A stretch of 64,000 nucleotides of DNA from Plantago major (taxonomy: Eukaryota > Streptophyta > Magnoliopsida > Lamiales > Plantaginaceae): the NCBI GenBank assembly GCA_026545765.1, contig CM048843.1, positions 91,451,050 through 91,515,049 of the forward strand, read 5' to 3'. A program made the translations under genes and the position numbers. Positions 1 to 11,000 of this stretch are shown in pieces (within the stretch, counting starts at the first letter, position 1; each line of letters opens with the position of its first letter). A model generated the notes under the pieces. The model made no database searches. It was not told where the DNA came from and worked only from the letters and a program-made list of their open reading frames with translations.

Positions 1-1361
1 CACCACTTAAAAAGAAAGGCACCACTATAAATGGCACTATGACACCACTTTAAATGGCACTACACTTTTTTTTTATATAATTGATTAATTAATTAATTTA
101 ATTAATTAATTAATTAACTAACCAAATTGAATCTGATGATTCAAAAGCCCAAAAATCTTTTCTTCTCCTTTTCTTCATTTTGGCCCATTGGACTTTTAAT
201 TTCAAATCCGTCCAAGTGCACTATCTTATAAATTGTTTAATTAAGCCCAATAAATCCAATTTAACTTAATTAAACATTTTCTATCAAATAGGAAAAAAAA
301 TCCTTCATAATATAAATTAAATATCCTTAATCCAATTAGATATTTAATTAAATTAAATATTCAATCTAATTAATATTTAATTAATTCCAACATACGATTG
401 GTGCTACAATTACTTATTGTGTGACCCTTAGGGACTTATGTATAGCAAGCACTAATTCAATTAAGGTCTGGACGAACTCCTAGACGATTCACCAGACATT
501 CTTGATACATAAGGACGTTTGTGAGGACTTATACAAACTCCCTGTGATATAGGGCTTATGATGATACGGTCCCTTCATTCATTTAATACTCAAATAAGTC
601 TGGAACTTGATTGTGTGTCTATTCCAATAACTTAATTATTATCTCTCAATCTTATTAATTGATCCATGATAATTATTTGAACACCATTTCAAATATTTAT
701 CTCTTTGCACCGGCCGATGACTTTGATCAATTAAATATGAGAAGTATTCTCTCGTAACTCTATTATGAGGAATGAATTCTTTCTTAACTATTCGACTCAT
801 GTGCTTCATAATGTACCCAGCGCATGCCGTATCTACCCCCTCAAGAGTGCAAGCGTTGGTCATGACCAAAGTACATTATTCCACATATGAAGCCGTATTG
901 ACCTCAAGTCGAAGGACTACTTCATCACCCTATAAACCGATATTCCCATAGACACATAAATAGAGTATATCAAATAGTTTCTCGGTAGGGTATGCCAGCA
1001 CTATCTAAAGTGTCTATGTGCCCATCATGAATAACCGAGTTAATCGTAGTTGTGAGAACCACTACATCCTCTAAGGATATGATGCAGACCACATACCAAT
1101 CTCAATTGCATCACCGATATCCCAATCAAGATGATCATTGATTGGGGCCATTTTAGAGCATATGTTATATCATTAAGATCTCACTATCTTAGCGACAACA
1201 TCAAACTCATGGGAACACATACATAGATTAATTCAAACAATCAAATAATTAAACAAGTAGTGCATTGCCAATGAATGGACAATCAATCATATATTAAACT
1301 AAATGTGATCAAGTATATGTTATCCTTAATAAAGATTGTCTCTAGGACACATATACTATCA
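1..1361 (-). mobile_element. Copia LTR A, minus strand, cut by window edge
   Basis: Read on the minus strand, this stretch begins TGATAGTATATGTGTCCTAG at 1361 and follows the same order of landmarks as the LTRs of the large array downstream: the CCTAGAGACAA start, the block around 800-860 that matches the array LTR region with GCTTGCACTC and GCATGCG, and a GGGCC-rich block near 180. It is clearly diverged, so it belongs to a related family or an older copy. The 3-prime end of the LTR lies beyond base 1. No coding sequence is present. Its right edge abuts the middle of a second LTR (1362-1687), as if inserted into it. Confidence 0.75.
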
Positions 1362-1687
1362 ATTCGTAGTCGTGAGAACTACTATACACCCTCAAAATAT
1401 ATAATGCAGACCACATGCTAATCTCCAATGCATCATCGATATCCCATTCTCGATGATCATTGATTGGGGCTACTTTTAGAGCTATGTTATGTTACTCAAG
1501 ATCTCACATTCTTAGTGATAACATAAAACTCAAGGGAACACATATGTAAACAATTACAGACAAACATATAATAATATCTACATACTGTAATGCATATTTA
1601 TAGATGAACAATGATCATAAATAAACACTGAATCGAATATGTATATTTGTCCTCAATTCGATTGTCTCTAGGACATATATACTTTCA
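1362..1687 (-). mobile_element. Copia LTR B, 5-prime fragment, minus strand
   Basis: On the minus strand this piece starts TGAAAGTATATATGTCCTAG at 1687 and corresponds to about the first 330 bases of the same LTR type. It stops at 1361/1362 at a point matching the interior of LTR A (the CGTAG-TGTGAG motif at about 1046-1056). The simplest reading is that LTR A inserted into LTR B and the rest of B lies left of the window. The sequence flanking its 5-prime end has no polypurine tract, so it was a 5-prime or solo LTR. Confidence 0.65.
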
Positions 1688-2167
1688 ATTCTATAATGGG
1701 ATTCTTGAAAATGTTTTGGGAATAGATGAAGGGGAGATTTCTAAAGAAGGAATTATAGCTAGAAGTAAGACATGCAGCATTAAGGCAAGCACGTATATAT
1801 GATTGATTATGAGCGAGTGGTTATCATAGAACTTGAATGCTACTTTCCCGCGAATCACACGAGAACCAAAAAAAAAAAAAAAAAAACAACAACAACAAAA
1901 GCTAAAACTAAAAAAAAAATTAATTAATTAGAGAGGCGAAAAAATAATAATTAAACCAAGTCTTGATTTTCCTCTATCTCATCGTTAACCATCACTAAGC
2001 AGGTTTGTGTTAATTTCTTCTATTTTTTGTTTGATTGATTTTTGGGTTTTAATGTTTACTTTTGTCGTCTTTGTAGGAATTGGTTAATGTAGCTAATGGA
2101 AATTGTCAACATTGAGATATTTCATCGTTGTTAAAACTCAATAATTCAACAAGATTTGTATTGAACA
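1688..2167 (+). promoter_or_regulatory. Upstream region and probable 5-prime leader of the PTI1-like kinase
   Basis: This 480-base gap contains an A-rich tract (about 1868-1890) and a probable leader intron at 2003-2076, with a GT donor after AAGCAG and a TTTGTAG acceptor. The spliced leader would run to the ATG at 2168. I cannot place the transcription start. Confidence 0.4.
2087..2134 (+). promoter_or_regulatory. Start-stop uORF (ATG-TAG) plus 12-codon uORF
   Basis: The inferred leader of the kinase gene contains ATGTAG at 2087-2092, a start codon followed at once by a stop. A second ATG at 2096 opens a 12-codon frame ending TAA at 2132-2134. The main ATG follows at 2168. Start-stop uORFs are known to stall ribosomes in some plant mRNAs; a role here is inference and depends on transcription starting upstream of 2087. 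Confidence 0.4.
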
Positions 2168-4407
2168 ATGTTGTGCTGTGGAGGTGGAGAAGAGGAAACT
2201 TACACCAATCCTCCGCCCAACCAGAGTACCGCTCCGCCTAAGTCCGGTGGCACGTATGGTGGAGCCACTGGTGGTGGTATGTTGTTATATAGTATTGTTT
2301 TCTCATTTTCCTATTTATTATTGAAAAAAAAATTCAATATTACTACATCATGTGTTTTACAAGCATGCCAGACCAATTTGCTAAACACTACTTCATTCAG
2401 AAAAAGATATCGAAAATGGTGATCTTCAAGATGCAGTTTTATCGATTTTGTGGTTAGAATTGTGATTTCATCTTTGATTTGGTTTGTGATTGATGAAAAC
2501 AAAGAGTACTGAACTGAAGTTGGCAATTTGCATCATGTTAAGACAAGTAGTTTTCAGCTTTATAGGTAGGAAGGGTGTTCGGTGCATTAGTGTTCGTATG
2601 ATTAAGGACAGGGTGATGCATTCCTTTGAAGAAAAGGGATATTTGCAGTAGACTGAAAAAACGCATTCATACTTCAAGACATGTCGTGGTTATTGGTTAA
2701 AAAATTGAGATAAGGTCATGAAAGGTATGCATTTGAATTTTTGTATATACCCGGTCTGATAAAATGAAGTTCACAAAGGCCCCTTCACTTGCAAAACCCC
2801 TGCATTGACAATAATTTAGGAAGAATCTGATCAGTTTTTCAGCTTCTAATATGCTTAAATATAAATGTTTGTACTTTTCTATAGTAAAATTGACATATAA
2901 GTACATAACTGAACATTCTTTGATGAAAATGCAATAAGGAGGTGATAGAGGCGAGCCAAGAACTTCCAATGCAAGAAGTGGGGCTCCAAAGAAGGACTTG
3001 CCCATAGATGTACCGTCGATATCGTTGAGTGAGCTAAACAGACAGACAGGTAATTTCGGTACGATAGCTCTTATTGGAGAAGGCTCGTATGGTCGTGTGT
3101 TTCATGGAAAGTTGAGCAATGGCCAAGAAGCAGCGATCAAGAAGCTAGATAATGGTTCACCTGAGCCTGATCCCGACTTTGAAGCTCAGGTATAAACAAG
3201 CATTTGTTTAGTTCTTATAATCTGTTATAATTTGTTACAGCTAGGATGAATGTAACATAGAAATGTGATGCATGGTAGTTATCCACGGTATCAAGGCTTA
3301 AGAGTGAGCATTTTGTGGGATTGATTGGATATTGCCTGGAATCAAATGAGCGAATCTTGGTGTACGAATATGCCACGTTGGGTTCTCTGCACAATGTCTT
3401 ACATGGTATGTTGAATTCTCTGGTAAAAATGTGAACATTTAGTGGGAACGTGAACATGAGCGAACCAAGCTTTCGTGTATGTAGGTAAGAAAGGGGTGCA
3501 AGGAGCTGAGCCGGGTCAGGTTCTGAGTTGGAATCAGAGGGTAAAGATTGCTTATGGTGCAGCAAGAGGCCTTGAATTTTTGCATGAAAAATGTCAGCCT
3601 TCGATTGTCCACCGTGATATCAGGTCAAGCAACGTCTTGCTGTTTGATGATTTCCTAGCCAAGATCGCCGATTTCTGCTTGGCTAATCAGGCTTCAGATA
3701 CAGCTGCTCGACTACATTCAACTCGAGTTTTGGGAACTTTTGGCTACCATGCTCCAGAGTTAGTTTCGAGAACAATTCTTCTCATTCGTTACCAGACCTA
3801 ATGAGTCATTGCATAAAGAACTAATCGTTGTCAATGATTCTGCAGGTATGCTATGACAGGACAGATCACTCAAAAAAGTGACGTTTACAGCTTCGGTGTA
3901 GTTCTTTTGGAACTATTGACAGGGAGAAAGCCAGTAGACCACACTATGCCCAAAGGACAACAGAGTCTTGTCACTTGGGTAAGTTTATGTATCTGTGAAA
4001 CTAGAGATTCATCGTGTTGTTTCAGAGTTCCCTAATCGTATCCTGCTATTCGAATCTCCAGGCAACTCCAAGATTGAGTGAAGATAAAGTCAAGCAATGT
4101 GTTGATCCAAAGCTCAATGAAGATTACCCCCCTAAGGCTATTGCTAAGGTCCTAATCTTTTTCTCCATCAACTTCTCTTTCAAGATTCTGTACTCAATCT
4201 TCAGTTTCCGAATTGTTTGTCTTGTAATGTCGACTTGCTTACGACACCTAATTAATCATCTGTCTTATGTTTGTTTTTGTTCCTCAGATGGCTGCAGTCG
4301 CGGCACTATGCGTGCAATACGAAGCAGACTTTCGACCAAACATGACTATCGTGGTAAAGGCACTGCAACCGCTTCTCCCAAAAACAGGATCTGATTCGAA
4401 CGCGTAA
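2168..4407 (+). CDS. PTI1: PTI1-like Ser/Thr protein kinase
   Basis: Receptor-like cytoplasmic kinase of the Pto-interacting 1 family, which acts downstream of receptor kinases and OXI1-type AGC kinases in immunity and oxidative signalling. Seven exons join in frame: 2168-2276, 2939-3189, 3279-3405, 3485-3758, 3846-3978, 4062-4148 and 4288-4407 (1101 nt, 366 aa, the normal family length). Visible motifs are GEGSYGRV (83-90), AAIKK with the ATP lysine (about 104), HRDIRSSN (205-212), a metal-binding D225 in DFC, the activation segment GTFGYHAPE (246-254) and the family tail ending in KALQPLL. The N terminus is MLCCGGG: there is no glycine at position 2, but Cys3-Cys4 could be S-acylated. DFC differs from the DFD/DFN usual in this family, and HRDIR has Arg where most kinases have Lys. 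A 25-kb retrotransposon array begins 160 bases after the stop. Confidence 0.95.
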
Positions 4408-4562
4408 AATGTTATACTAATGTGCTTGATAGGAACCTATGTACTATGAAACATTCTTGAAGTTGTTGGTGCTGTAGATTGTTGGATGACTGATGTTAAA
4501 GTAGAATTACAAGAGCTCAGCGGCAAGATATTTTGGATGCTATGAAATAGAAACCTATTGTT

Positions 4563-4567
4563 CTTCT
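4563..4567. repeat. Target-site duplication CTTCT, left
   Basis: CTTCT directly precedes the TG that begins the first LTR at 4568. The same five bases follow the CA ending the last LTR at 29529. Five bases is the usual duplication for Ty1/copia integrases. Confidence 0.9.
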
Positions 4568-6328
4568 TGAAAGTATGTATGTCCTAGAGACAACTATTTA
4601 TGAGGATGATATGTACTTCGATCACATTCAGTTTATTATTGTTTATAATATTGTTATTTGGCATTGCATCTATTGAGTTATTATTTAGTTGTTTGAATAA
4701 TTCGATAAGATGTTCCCATGGGCTGCACGTTATCACCAAGTGTGTGAGAACTTGGATGACAGAACGCAAGTCTTAAAATAGCCCCAATCGAGTGTCATTG
4801 AGATTTGGGATATCAATGACGCACGTTAGAGATTGGCATGTGATCTGCATCATATTCTTGGAGAATGTAGTAGCTCTCACGAATGACTTGGTCATTCATG
4901 ATGGATACATGGACACCTTAGAGGGTGTTGGTAGACCCACCGAGAAACCATTTGGTTGATTCTATTTATATGTCTATGGAAGTATCGGTGTGTAAGGTGA
5001 TGTATTAGTCCTTTGACTTGAGGTCAATACATGTGAAATGGTGTGCTTTGACCATGACCAATGCTTGCACTCCTAATGGGGTAGATACGGCATGCGTTGG
5101 GCACATCACGAAGCACATGGGAGTAGTAGTTGAGCCAAGATAGGATTCATTCCTCGCAATAGACATTGGAGAGAATACTTTACATCTCATAGTTAGGTTG
5201 ATCGTTAGTCATTGGCCAATGCATTACGATATATTCAAAATAGTGTTTGAATATGATCGAGGATCAACTAACAAGATTGAGAAAGAAATGAATAAATTAT
5301 TGGAACGGACATATTACCAAGTTCTAGATTTATTCGAGTATTCGTGAATGAAAGGACCTTACCATCATTTGAGCCTTACATTAAAGGTGGTTTGTATATC
5401 CTCACAAACGTCCTTATATATTAATATTGTCCGGTAAATTGTCTAGGAGTTTCACCGTGAACCTAATTGGATTAGTGATTAATATATAAGGCCCTATGGG
5501 TCACACTATATGGAGAGTACTCTACCAAACCAGAGATGTTAATAAATAAATATTATTTATTGTAAATAATATGAGAATAATTTTAATTGGTTCGAATTGG
5601 ACTTGAACAATTAAAATGAGGTGTTATACTTGGACTAATTTAGAATTAGAGTCCAATTAAAATTGGACCGAAATGGAAAATGGGCCAAAGGGAAGAAGAA
5701 AGTCGGGCCAAAGGCCCAAAGAAGAGAAAACGGTAGCGTGTAACACACGCCAGAGATATTCTCGGGCGTGTATTACACGCGCCAGGAGTGAATATGGGGA
5801 CGTGTTGCACGTCCCCATTATCACTCCCCTTTTTTCTTCTCCTTTTTCTGTTGTTTTTTTTGACTTCTTCCTTCTTCAGTCCTTCTCTCACGTTTTTGTC
5901 TGTAGTGATAACATTTCTCAGTGAAACACACAGAACCAAGAGAAAACAGAAGAAGACAAAATCAGATTTTGTCTTGTAAACACTTCACATTATTTTCATC
6001 TTAAAAGAAGAATCTCCTAGCATTCTTTGGTAGAGGAACTCCTGTGGATACCAAGGTTCGAGGTTACAACCGGCAACCTGGATTTGTACGAAGATTGGGA
6101 TTTGCTTGGAGAGGAGTTAGAGGATCTCGAAGAAGCATACACGCAAATGATCGATTTAATTCGGAATTTCTTGTGTTGAATTGCTAACTTCCATCAAAAT
6201 CGGATTCGCTATCACCGTAAGCTTCGTTTACATGTTAAACACGTTAAATTATCATTATCATGTTGGTATAAAATTTTGAAATTTCCGCTGCGTATACTTA
6301 GAGTATATTATGACCCAAAATACCAACA
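4568..6328 (+). repeat. LTR1 of the Copia array
   Basis: 1761 bp, TG...CA. It shares nearly all its sequence with LTR2-4. Compared with LTR2 and LTR3 it lacks a few bases near 4879 and near 5030. It holds U3, R and U5, but I cannot fix the transcription start. Confidence 0.93.
5730..5820 (+). promoter_or_regulatory. Cluster of three short palindromes in the LTR
   Basis: Three dyads lie in a row: GCGTGTAACACACGC, GCGTGTATTACACGC and GGGGACGTGTTGCACGTCCCC. They recur in LTR2 (about 13489-13572), LTR3 (about 21218-21299) and LTR4 (about 28931-29012), more or less damaged. They contain ACGT cores and CGCG boxes of the kinds bound by bZIP and CAMTA factors, and could also fold as RNA hairpins. 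Confidence 0.45.
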
Positions 6329-6329
6329 G

Positions 6330-6342
6330 TGGTATCAGAGCC
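6330..6342 (+). other. Primer-binding site, unit 1 (initiator tRNA-Met type)
   Basis: TGGTATCAGAGCC follows the LTR1 end with one base between. It matches the widespread plant Copia site complementary to the 3-prime end of initiator methionine tRNA. Confidence 0.9.
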
Positions 6343-8026
6343 AGGCTTGATTTAACAGTAATTTACGTGTTATTCCTGTGTTTGGTTTGTTTGGAGATAA
6401 AGAATGCATATATAATAATTGTATTTTCAGAATTATTTTATTGAAGTAAAAAAAAAAAAAAAAAAGGATTCACTGTTCATTGGATGAACAGAAAATGAAC
6501 AGGGACCTGTGGGTTATGGGCCCACCACGCTTCCGCCTCTTCGTCATCGGACTCGAATTGTGGCTAAGGAAGTAGAGAGCTCAAGAAGCTCCGGAATTCG
6601 CCATTAATGGCGGTTGAAGGTGCCAGCGATCTCTCTTCGTTCCACAATCCCATGACTCGTGTCCGGACCTTGTTGGTGATTATAACTCGATTTGATCTTG
6701 GTTTGGCTTGAAAGGTGTTAGAAATCGATTTTTGGAATTTGGAATTCGTTTTCAAAGTCTGAGGACTTGTTTGAGGTTTTTGAAAACTCGAAGCCCTTGT
6801 GTTTGAGAAGATGATGGGGTTATTCGTAATTTTTAGAAAATTATAGGGACTGAAATTAACATTTGAAAAGTTTTGGGCAGTTGGTAAGAAACTGGAAAGT
6901 CCCAGGGACTTGGAATGAAATTTGACAAATATGATAATTTACTGAAAGATACATTCACTTCAGTTTCTTACATCTGGGTACAAACGATTCTGTTTAAATC
7001 AATTGAATACAGTGCTTGCTGAATTTTTTAAACTAGGTACAAAATTCTCCTGTTATTGCAATTGAGCGCAGAATTTTATAAAATTTAGAATTTGCCCCAG
7101 AAACTTTTAGAAAATTTATTTTAAAATTCTGGAAATTATAAAAGGCCCCAAAAGTTTTAGAAACTTTAAAATAGCTCATAAATTGTTTATGAAAATTTTA
7201 AAAGGGGATTAATTAATCTTTTGAAGATTGATTAATTGTTTAGAGACACCTTAAGGTTTTAGAAACTTAACAATGCATTCTTTATCTCGCATTTAATTAT
7301 GTTATTGCACGTTTGATTGTCTACGTGAAATGCTTTATTTTAAAGTAGCAATAGAGTCCGCGTTTTGAATTATTGGGTAGGCGGCGCCCATTATGTGTCG
7401 GACCGCGTTAATGCATGTATGAGTAGTAGCGCTCATTACTTGGTAGTCCGCGTGTTGCATAACTGGGTAGGCGGCGCCCATTACATGTTGTATAATTCTG
7501 GATCTTGGTCATACGAATAATTTAAATGTTCCCCAATTAAATTTAAGTCTCGGACTAGGTCTGAACGACGTCACCCATCATAATTGAATGGTGTATTGAC
7601 CCTTTTCGTTCGAGAGTATTTACACCCTAGTGTTTGCTCCGTTCTCTGAAGTCCCATTCATAGATGCATGGCTTGCATCGCGTGATGGTTATGACTTACT
7701 TGGCTATGTCTTGTCGCCCTAGCGTCGGAATAGTTTAAGGACGTCGGTCAAACTTGGTTTGATCAACCAAGAGTTGCTTTGAGCAATTGGTTTGGAGACC
7801 TACCGGTTCAACTATTACAATGTTCAATTTCTAGGTTGTAATAGTGCGAATGCGGATCTTGGCCACTATGACTGTATTTGATATAAGTCCGTGCTCTTCA
7901 TATGGGGTCGTTGAGTATGTGAAAATAGTGGGAGCTAAATATTACTGAAGTCCATGTATATTTAGTTATTGTTTGTGATCAAGGAATTTTATCTTAGTAT
8001 TAATTCCAGTTTATATTTACTTCTCT
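6343..8026 (+). other. Long untranslated leader of array unit 1
   Basis: About 1.7 kb without a credible reading frame separates the primer site from gag. It has an A-tract at about 6450-6467 and, at about 7373-7485, three imperfect copies of a roughly 50-base repeat centred on GGCGGCGCCCATTA or GGCGCTCATTA. The copy at 7423-7440 is altered in this unit. Long leaders with dimerisation and packaging signals are known from BARE elements; a dimerisation role for the GGCGCC palindromes is inference. The matching leaders in units 2 and 3 are at 14101-15780 and 21839-23534. Confidence 0.6.
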
Positions 8027-11000
8027 ATGTCCAGAAAAATGTCTAATTTGTCCATCAAAAGCATCTTGGAGAAGCACATTCTGACTGGGCCAAACTTCCT
8101 GGATTGGATCCGGAATGTGCGTTTGGTTCTCAGACAAGAAAAGGTTGAATATGTGTTGGACACGCCTATCCCGGTTAGACCAACTGATGCTGCTGAACTT
8201 GCTAACTATGATGAGGCTCCTCGTCAAAAGCATGTTGATGATGCTGGTAATGTCCAGTCTGTGATACTCGCTTCCATGAGCATGGAGCTGCAAAGGCAAC
8301 ATGAAAAGATGATGCCTTATGAGATGTTGGATCATCTCAAGAGCCTCTTTGACTCTCAATCTAAGAGTCTCGAGTTTGACTTGCTTAGAGAGCTCTTGCG
8401 ATGCAGGCTACAGGAAGGTGGAAATGTGTCAGACCATGTTCTCAAAATGATTGGAATCATTGAAAAGCTGGCAACTGTCGGCATCAAATTTGAGAACCAT
8501 GTGTCTGCCATTTTCATTCTCCAGTCACTCCCGGATTCATACTCCACGTTCATTGTGAACTATAACATGAATGCCAAGGAGGTGACATTACCTGAGCTCC
8601 ACAACATGCTGAAAACTTATGGTCAGACCATAAGTAAAGGAAAGAGTGTTCTCATAGTGGGATCTTCTTCGAACACTGGTGCTAAAAGGAATGGTTCCAA
8701 CAACAAGTTCAATAAGAAGAAGAAGGCTAAGGTTGGACCAAAGCCTCAAACTCTTAAGTCTAAAGGTGGAGTTCGAAGCGTTAAAGTTACCAAAGGATGC
8801 ATGCCTCTACTGTAAGCAGAAGGGGCATTGGAAAAGGGATTGCGAGAAGGCAAAGGCCGATGGAGCTTTGATGCATGGTGCATCCGACTCCAACAAAGGT
8901 ATGTTTGTCATTGAGATAAATATGTCTACAAGTAATTCTAACTGTTGGGTATTAGATACAGCATGTGGCTCACACATTTGTAATAATGTGCAGGGCCTAA
9001 GTGACAGCAGACCGGTTAGACCAGGGGAAGTCGACCTACGCGTGGGAAATGGAGCAAGAGTTGCTGCTGAGCGTGTAGGAACTTATAGATTAGACTTACC
9101 CTCGGGATTTACTTTAGAACTCAGTAATTGTTACTTTGTTCCTTCAATCATTAGAAATATTATTTCCTATCCTGTGTTAGACAATCTTATGGGTTTTTCC
9201 TTCCGTATTGCAAATAGTAATTGTTACGTTTTGCATAATGAAATTTCTCATGGAATTGCCCCTCTTGTGAATGGTTTATATTTGCTTGATTGTAGACATA
9301 ATATATTTCATATGCAAAACAAAAGGCCAAAATTAAGTAATGCTAAGAATCCTACCTACTTGTGGCATTGTAGACTTGGTCACATTAATGAGACACGAAT
9401 TGCACGATTAAATAAGTTAGACTATTTAACTTCATTTGATTTTGAATCATATGGAGACTGTGAATCATGTCTCAAAGGAAAGATGACCAATAAATCCCTT
9501 CTAGGAAAGGGAGTAAGAGCCGAGAAGGTACTTGAGTTAGTCCATACTGATGTATGTGGACCTTTTGCAACTCAAGCTAGGGGAGGTTTTTCATACTTCA
9601 TAACTTTTACAGACGACTTCTCTAGATTTGGGCATGTATATCTTATGAAGCATAAATCTGAAGCCTTTGAGAAGTTTAAGGAGTATAAGAATGAAGTAGA
9701 AAAACAACTCGAAGCAAGTATCAAAACTCTACGATCAGATCGAGGAGGAGAATACTTGAGCAAAGAGTTTACAGATTACTTAAAAGAAAATGGGATTCGA
9801 TCTCAATGGACACCTCCTGGAACACCACAAATGAATGGAGTTTCGGAAAGGAGGAATCGAACTTTGTTAGACATGGTAAGGTCCATGATGAGCTTCTCGA
9901 CTCTTCCAACATTCTTATGGGGATATGCATTACAAAATTCAATTTACATTCTGAATCGTGTTCCATCAAAATCAGTCGAAACGACACCATATGAGTTATG
10001 GCATGGTAAGAGGCCTGCTCTTTCACACATGCGGACCTGGGGTTGTCCGGCATATGTAAAGAAAATGCTCACTGGCAAGTTGGAATCGAAAAGTGAAAAG
10101 TGTTATTTCGTTGGTTATCCCAGGGAAACCAGAGGTTACTATTTCTATTCTCGCGATGAACACAAGATCATCGTTTCTAGGAATGCGACTTTTCTGGAAG
10201 ACGACTATGTCTTCAAGGAACAAAATCGCAATAGAATAGAACTTGAAGAAATTCAAGAACCACAAAATAACATTGAGGTTGAAGAGTTGTCAAATGGAAT
10301 TGACAACGATTCAAGGGATAGGAGATGCAGTTATCTTTGGAAGCATGTCACCGGTGGACATCTTACGGCCGATGGGAGCATAGAGAAAATGCTCGCGACC
10401 ACAAGTTCCTCTTCATCCGGCAGGATCGGTTGGAAACTAACTTGCCGCCATCTCAAGAGCGATCTTGGACAACGCCCCTGAGATAGCTCCGAGTGTAGGA
10501 CAGCCTGACACTCAAGAACCTCAACACGATCAGAATGAAGAACGAGAACAAACGCTAGTAGTTGTGCCACAGAGAAAAAGAAGGGGGCGGGTTATACCCG
10601 AACAAGTAGTCGCAGTCAGAGGTCGAAGGGAAAGAGTTGGACGAAGGATAGGTTAAATCTACTCTTGGAGAATCATGAGGATGATGTCGAGATTCACCTG
10701 ATCTAAATGACCCTAAGACCTACACCGAGGCAATGTTGGACACTGACTCGGAGAGGTGGCAAGAAGCCATGAAATCTGAAATAGACTCAATGTATCATAA
10801 TCAAGTTTGGAACTTGGTTGAATTGCCAAACGGGGTTAGACCCATTGGATGCAAATGGGTTTTCAAGAGGAAAACCGATGCCGACGGCAAGATACAAACC
10901 TACAAGGCTAGGTTAGTGGCAAAAGGCTATAATCAAAGACAAGGTATTGATTATGATGAAACCTTTTCGCCAGTTGCTAAAATCAAGTCTATACGGATTT

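Noticed and set aside
8000..8359. Minus-strand open frame of 119 codons within gag, repeated in each unit
   Set aside because: It is a mirror of the Gag frame with no start context or domain of its own. Its repetition only reflects the three copies of the element.
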